Positions 5,172 through 6,917 of a DNA stretch of 6,917 nucleotides are shown here, piece by piece (within the stretch, counting starts at the first letter, position 1; each line of letters opens with the position of its first letter). Source of the DNA: an uncultured Clostridia bacterium (GTDB lineage Bacteria > Bacillota_A > Clostridia > TANB77 > CAG-508); contig CANQXO010000073.1 in the NCBI GenBank assembly GCA_947627825.1, positions 1 through 6,917 on the forward strand. The letters run 5' to 3'. Position numbers and translations under genes: made by a program. Under the pieces are notes generated by a model. That model saw only the letters and a list, made by a program, of their open reading frames with translations. It was not told the DNA's origin and made no database searches.

Positions 5172-5231
5172 CTCTGGTTATGCTGGTAGCAACTAAGGCT
5201 CTAGCTTTGCAATAGACAAGACTCCTTTCAT
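5172..5231 (-). repeat. Right copy of the 60-bp inverted repeat
   Basis: The minus strand of this segment is 49/60 identical to bases 1-60. It lies between the terminator of the operon and the terminator of the minus-strand gene. On the minus strand, TTGTGT, 16 bases, TATATT precede it (about 5233-5260), which could be a weak promoter, and the bidirectional terminator (5121-5160) lies downstream. A short transcript of roughly 110 bases is thus conceivable, but this is inference. The tiny CCGGC hairpin of the left copy is not kept here. Confidence 0.75.
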
Positions 5232-5260
5232 AATATAAAATCAGTACGATTTGACACAAG

Positions 5261-5292
5261 AAAAAGAGTTGAAGGATTTCTCCTTCAACTCT
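5261..5292 (-). terminator. Intrinsic terminator of the minus-strand gene
   Basis: AGAGTTGAAGGA (5265-5276), loop TTTC, TCCTTCAACTCT (5281-5292): a perfect 12-bp stem. On the minus strand it runs into TTTTC (5264-5260). It lies 15 bases past the stop codon of the minus-strand gene. Confidence 0.85.
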
Positions 5293-5300
5293 GTGGGCTT

Positions 5301-5316
5301 GCACGAATCATCGTGC
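5301..5316. repeat. Small hairpin spanning a stop codon
   Basis: GCACGA, loop ATCA, TCGTGC. The stop codon of the minus-strand gene lies in the loop. It is followed by the terminator hairpin at 5261-5292, so two stems sit in tandem at the gene end. Confidence 0.5.
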
Positions 5317-5544
5317 ATAATCCATCTGAAAAATGTTGCAGAAATTTACGAAAGCAATCTGCCGGTTCCCAACAACGATTTGCAAGTTTTCCGAGACTCG
5401 ATCAATGTATCCAATTTCACCGAAGAGCGTTTGTAAGTCCTTGGTTATGATTTTGACCTTGTCGAAGAGCTTGTACCTGTTTTCTCCGTACTGAAAGAAG
5501 CGATAGTCGTCAGTACCGTACATGATTTGTTCGTATGCGGTCAT
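5308..5544 (-). CDS. Small protein of unknown function, possibly a beta-barrel (SH3/Sm-like) fold
   Basis: A 78-residue protein starting MTAYEQIMYG. The frame extends up to a TTG at 5592, but that codon lies inside a leader hairpin; the ATG at 5544 has GGAGG (complement of 5556-5560) upstream, at a rather long spacing of 11 bases. Residues 23-72 (RYKLFDKVKIITKDLQTLFGEIGYIDRV...LQIVVGNRQIAFVNFCNI) look like five short strands with a GEIGYID turn, as in small SH3-, KOW- or Sm-like barrels; this is an impression from the pattern and not a family match. It has its own promoter (5633-5661), a leader with alternating complementary elements (5555-5593) and a terminator, so it is a complete single-gene unit, convergent with the three-gene operon and divergent from the gene at 5862. 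Confidence 0.7.
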   Translation of the reverse strand: MTAYEQIMYGTDDYRFFQYGENRYKLFDKVKIITKDLQTLFGEIGYIDRVSENLQIVVGNRQIAFVNFCNIFQMDYAR

Positions 5545-5554
5545 AATGGATGAC

Positions 5555-5593
5555 ACCTCCAAAAAATTTCTTGGAGGTATAGAAACCTCCAAG
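5555..5593 (-). promoter_or_regulatory. Leader with three alternating complementary elements around the ribosome binding site
   Basis: In transcript order the minus strand holds element A (CTTGGAGGT, complement of 5585-5593), element B (ACCTCCAAG, complement of 5570-5578) and element C (TTGGAGGT, complement of 5555-5562), the last containing the actual ribosome binding site. B can pair with A over nine bases, leaving C free, or with C over eight bases, hiding the ribosome binding site. The A-B hairpin is followed by AAATTTTTT, so it also resembles a terminator. This is the geometry of a translational or transcriptional switch. A free antisense-like exchange with the translation machinery is equally possible; no ligand domain is visible. 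Confidence 0.55.
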
Positions 5594-5632
5594 TTTTGAC
5601 TTGCAGGCTTCTAACAATTTAGCCGTATATTA

Positions 5633-5661
5633 ATTATAACATATTTTACCTAAAAATGCAA
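5633..5661 (-). promoter_or_regulatory. Promoter of the minus-strand gene
   Basis: On the minus strand TTGCAT (complement of 5656-5661), a 17-bp spacer and TATAAT (complement of 5633-5638), preceded by TGT (extended -10). The start would be near 5626, giving a leader of about 80 bases that carries the alternating elements. Confidence 0.72.
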
Positions 5662-5695
5662 ATTATTTACCAAATTAATACAAATAAATACAGAT

Positions 5696-5724
5696 TTGAT
5701 TTTATAGTTAATGTGTGTTATACT
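5696..5724 (+). promoter_or_regulatory. Promoter of the 254-residue protein gene
   Basis: TTGATT at 5696-5701, a 17-bp spacer, TATACT at 5719-5724 preceded by TGT (extended -10). It is divergent from the minus-strand promoter 35 bases away. The leader of about 130 bases contains a ribosome-binding-site-like AAAGGAG (5793-5799) with no usable start, and a 10-bp palindrome GTGATATCAC (5801-5810). Confidence 0.68.
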
Positions 5725-5861
5725 ATTTGCATGATTTTGTTTCAATCATAGTCAAATAATTATCTATGATAATAAACAAAGGTCTATCAAACAAAGGAGC
5801 GTGATATCACAGGCAATTTCAGGGTTCGATTAACATCTTTTTACTAAACTGGAGGCTAGCT

Positions 5862-6626
5862 ATGAAACAACTAACATTTAAAATCAAACCGTTGAGGGAA
5901 CGCTCAATCATTTCACTGATTAGGGCAATCAACCAAATTCCTTGTCGGGTTTTCCTTGACCTTGAAAGTGGATTAGCAACTGTCAAAAGTGTCCATGAAT
6001 CCATGATTGAAGCAGTTATCAAAGCATTTTCTACCAATTGCAAAATCTTGAAAGTTGGCATAGACAATACTTTTAGGGATGAAACAGAAAATCATCTTTC
6101 ATCTGAAGAACAGCTAATTGCAATGAATTCTGACGAAGGTTTTGCGTTTCCATTTACATTAGATAACGAATTTGATGAGGAAGAAGAAACTTCTCATCAG
6201 ATTTCTAAGTCTTTGTATGAAGTTGAGGAGAAGTACGATACCACAAAAAAAAAATTGAGTGATGCAGAAATTGCTTTGGTAGATGTTATAGGTTTCGCTT
6301 TAGATAAATTGGAGCCATCCAAAAAAGCCGAAGAACAAGTTGTACCTTTCTTGGCTGATATAGGAATGACAACTACCGAAAAAATACTTGTGCAATCGTT
6401 CATCGTTGCTTGCGGTATTAAGAAAGTCAATTATGAAAATGTTATCATAGGAGTGCATGACGCATTGCCTAAAATCAATGAGGAAATTATAAAAAATGTC
6501 CTCAAAAGAGAATTCAACCAATGGCTTAAAAAATATCCAACACTGAAAGAAAGATGCTCAAAGATTTCGCTTATGTCCTTACTCAAAGTTTTTGTAAAAA
6601 GAACTTGCATAAGTGAAACCAACTAG
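5862..6626 (+). CDS. Protein of unknown function with a ferredoxin-like N-terminal domain
   Basis: A 254-residue, probably cytoplasmic protein. GGAGG (5851-5855) six bases upstream fixes the start. Residues 3-68 follow a beta-alpha-beta-beta-alpha-beta pattern (LTFKIKP; helix 12-25; CRVFLDL; LATVKSV; helix 45-57; CKILKVGI), which recalls heavy-metal-associated-like domains, but the CxxC metal motif is absent. Residues 75-120 are acidic and low in order (DNEFDEEEETS). Residues 116-132 may be a short coiled coil (SLYEVEEKYDTTKKKLS). The C-terminal 120 residues look all-helical and end with a basic segment (LKREFNQWLKKYPTLKERCSK). No enzyme motif, signal peptide or membrane helix is seen. It has its own promoter and a strong terminator 12 bases after the stop. 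The family is not recognised; a regulatory or adaptor role is speculation. Confidence 0.8.
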   Translation: MKQLTFKIKPLRERSIISLIRAINQIPCRVFLDLESGLATVKSVHESMIEAVIKAFSTNCKILKVGIDNTFRDETENHLSSEEQLIAMNSDEGFAFPFTLDNEFDEEEETSHQISKSLYEVEEKYDTTKKKLSDAEIALVDVIGFALDKLEPSKKAEEQVVPFLADIGMTTTEKILVQSFIVACGIKKVNYENVIIGVHDALPKINEEIIKNVLKREFNQWLKKYPTLKERCSKISLMSLLKVFVKRTCISETN

Positions 6627-6637
6627 TTAGACCTATG

Positions 6638-6671
6638 CTAGGCACGAGATGCTTCTCGTGCCTAGTTTTTT
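6638..6671 (+). terminator. Strong intrinsic terminator after the 254-residue protein gene
   Basis: CTAGGCACGAGA (6638-6649), loop TGCT, TCTCGTGCCTAG (6654-6665): a perfect 12-bp stem followed by six T (6666-6671). A textbook Rho-independent terminator. Confidence 0.95.
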
Positions 6672-6728
6672 GTATGACTTAGATTATAGATATTAAAATA
6701 AAAACTTGATTCTTTACTTAAAATGTAG

Positions 6729-6773
6729 ACAGAAAACAGCACATTCTCGATGGATGTGCTGTTTATCTGTTTT
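6729..6773. terminator. Hairpin between the last gene and the tRNA fragment
   Basis: AAACAGCACAT (6734-6744) pairs with ATGTGCTGTTT (6754-6764), and beyond a one-base bulge ACAGA (6729-6733) pairs with TCTGT (6766-6770). TTT follows on the plus strand; on the minus strand it lies about 25 bases downstream of the CCA end of the tRNA fragment. It is best explained as the former terminator of the tRNA transcript, possibly acting in both directions. Confidence 0.6.
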
Positions 6774-6796
6774 ATAAAATTTGATTAGATTGTAAT

Positions 6797-6854
6797 TGGT
6801 GCAGGTGGTGGGACTCGAACCCACACACGGTTTCTCATAATAGATTTTGAGTCT
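6797..6854 (-). tRNA. 3' half of tRNA-Leu(CAA), partial; likely attachment-site scar
   Basis: On the minus strand the segment reads, in order, anticodon loop CTCAAAA (anticodon CAA), 3' anticodon stem TCTAT, a 15-base variable arm as in class II tRNAs, T stem GTGGG with loop TTCGAGT and CCCAC, the acceptor strand CACCTGC, discriminator A and CCA. This is a complete 3' half of a leucine tRNA with encoded CCA. The 5' half is missing: upstream of AGA in the anticodon stem the sequence becomes AT-rich and no D arm or GCAGGTG acceptor strand follows before the window edge. The intact side ends at the anticodon arm, a usual crossover site of tyrosine integrases in tRNA genes. It is unlikely to be expressed as a functional tRNA. 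Confidence 0.75.
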
Positions 6855-6917
6855 TTAAAGTATTTTAACATTTATTGATTTTAAAAGTTAAATAATATTA
6901 TTTAAAAGCCTCTAAAC

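Noticed and set aside
5104..5304. Minus-strand ORF of 66 codons
   Set aside because: It crosses two strong terminator hairpins and has no ribosome binding site; it only covers the inverted repeat.
5545..5592. N-terminal extension of the minus-strand gene to a TTG at 5592
   Set aside because: The extension is encoded by the leader hairpins and the ribosome binding site; the TTG itself has no ribosome binding site.
5801..5833. GTG-started ten-codon upstream ORF
   Set aside because: The GTG is only one base from AAAGGAG, too close for initiation.
6855..6917. Group I intron interrupting the tRNA-Leu
   Set aside because: The visible 60 bases show no conserved intron core pairing, and the break is not at the usual position inside the anticodon; it cannot be fully excluded because the window ends.

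Overview
The window looks like chromosomal or accessory DNA of a low-GC Gram-positive bacterium, most likely an uncultured gut-type member of the Clostridia. The grounds are very AT-rich intergenic DNA, strong GGAGG-type ribosome binding sites, sigma-A promoters (TTGNNN, 16-17 bp, TATAAT, often with an extended TGn), classic intrinsic terminators, and the prepilin N-terminus MKNKGITLVALVV, which is typical of that group. No species can be named. The window appears to be a mosaic of three parts.

Part 1 (1-3144, very AT-rich, heavy use of ATA and AGA codons) holds two adjacent prepilin-like surface protein genes. They share an almost identical leader and N-terminal segment but have unrelated C-terminal halves: a LamG-like lectin fold in the first and GLUG-type repeats in the second. 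The second gene is split by a one-base insertion near 2532. Each gene is preceded by a 29-nt hairpin with the plan 12-5-12. A third, diverged copy with compensating base changes in both arms lies between the genes. This modular layout with covarying hairpins is the most unusual signal in the window.

Part 2 (about 3145-5231, less AT-rich) holds a monocistronic zinc-ribbon-like small protein with a long leader that contains a perfect ribosome binding site in front of an ATG-TAA minimal ORF. It is followed by an operon of three small proteins of unknown function (3984-5115) closed by a strong bidirectional terminator. Positions 1-60 recur in inverted orientation at 5172-5231 (49 of 60 bases identical), so the first two parts lie between inverted copies of a short repeat.

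Part 3 (5232-6917) has two divergent transcription units: a 78-residue protein on the minus strand, whose leader has three alternating complementary copies of the ribosome binding site (a possible RNA switch), and a 254-residue protein of unknown function on the plus strand. At the right end the 3' half of a tRNA-Leu(CAA) gene, from the anticodon arm to CCA, sits on the minus strand with no 5' half in the window. This looks like an attachment-site scar of an element integrated at the anticodon loop, and the element probably continues to the right of the window.

Functions of most small proteins here cannot be assigned. The two prepilin-like proteins are expected to be processed by a prepilin peptidase and displayed at the cell surface as adhesin-like minor pilins or pseudopilins.
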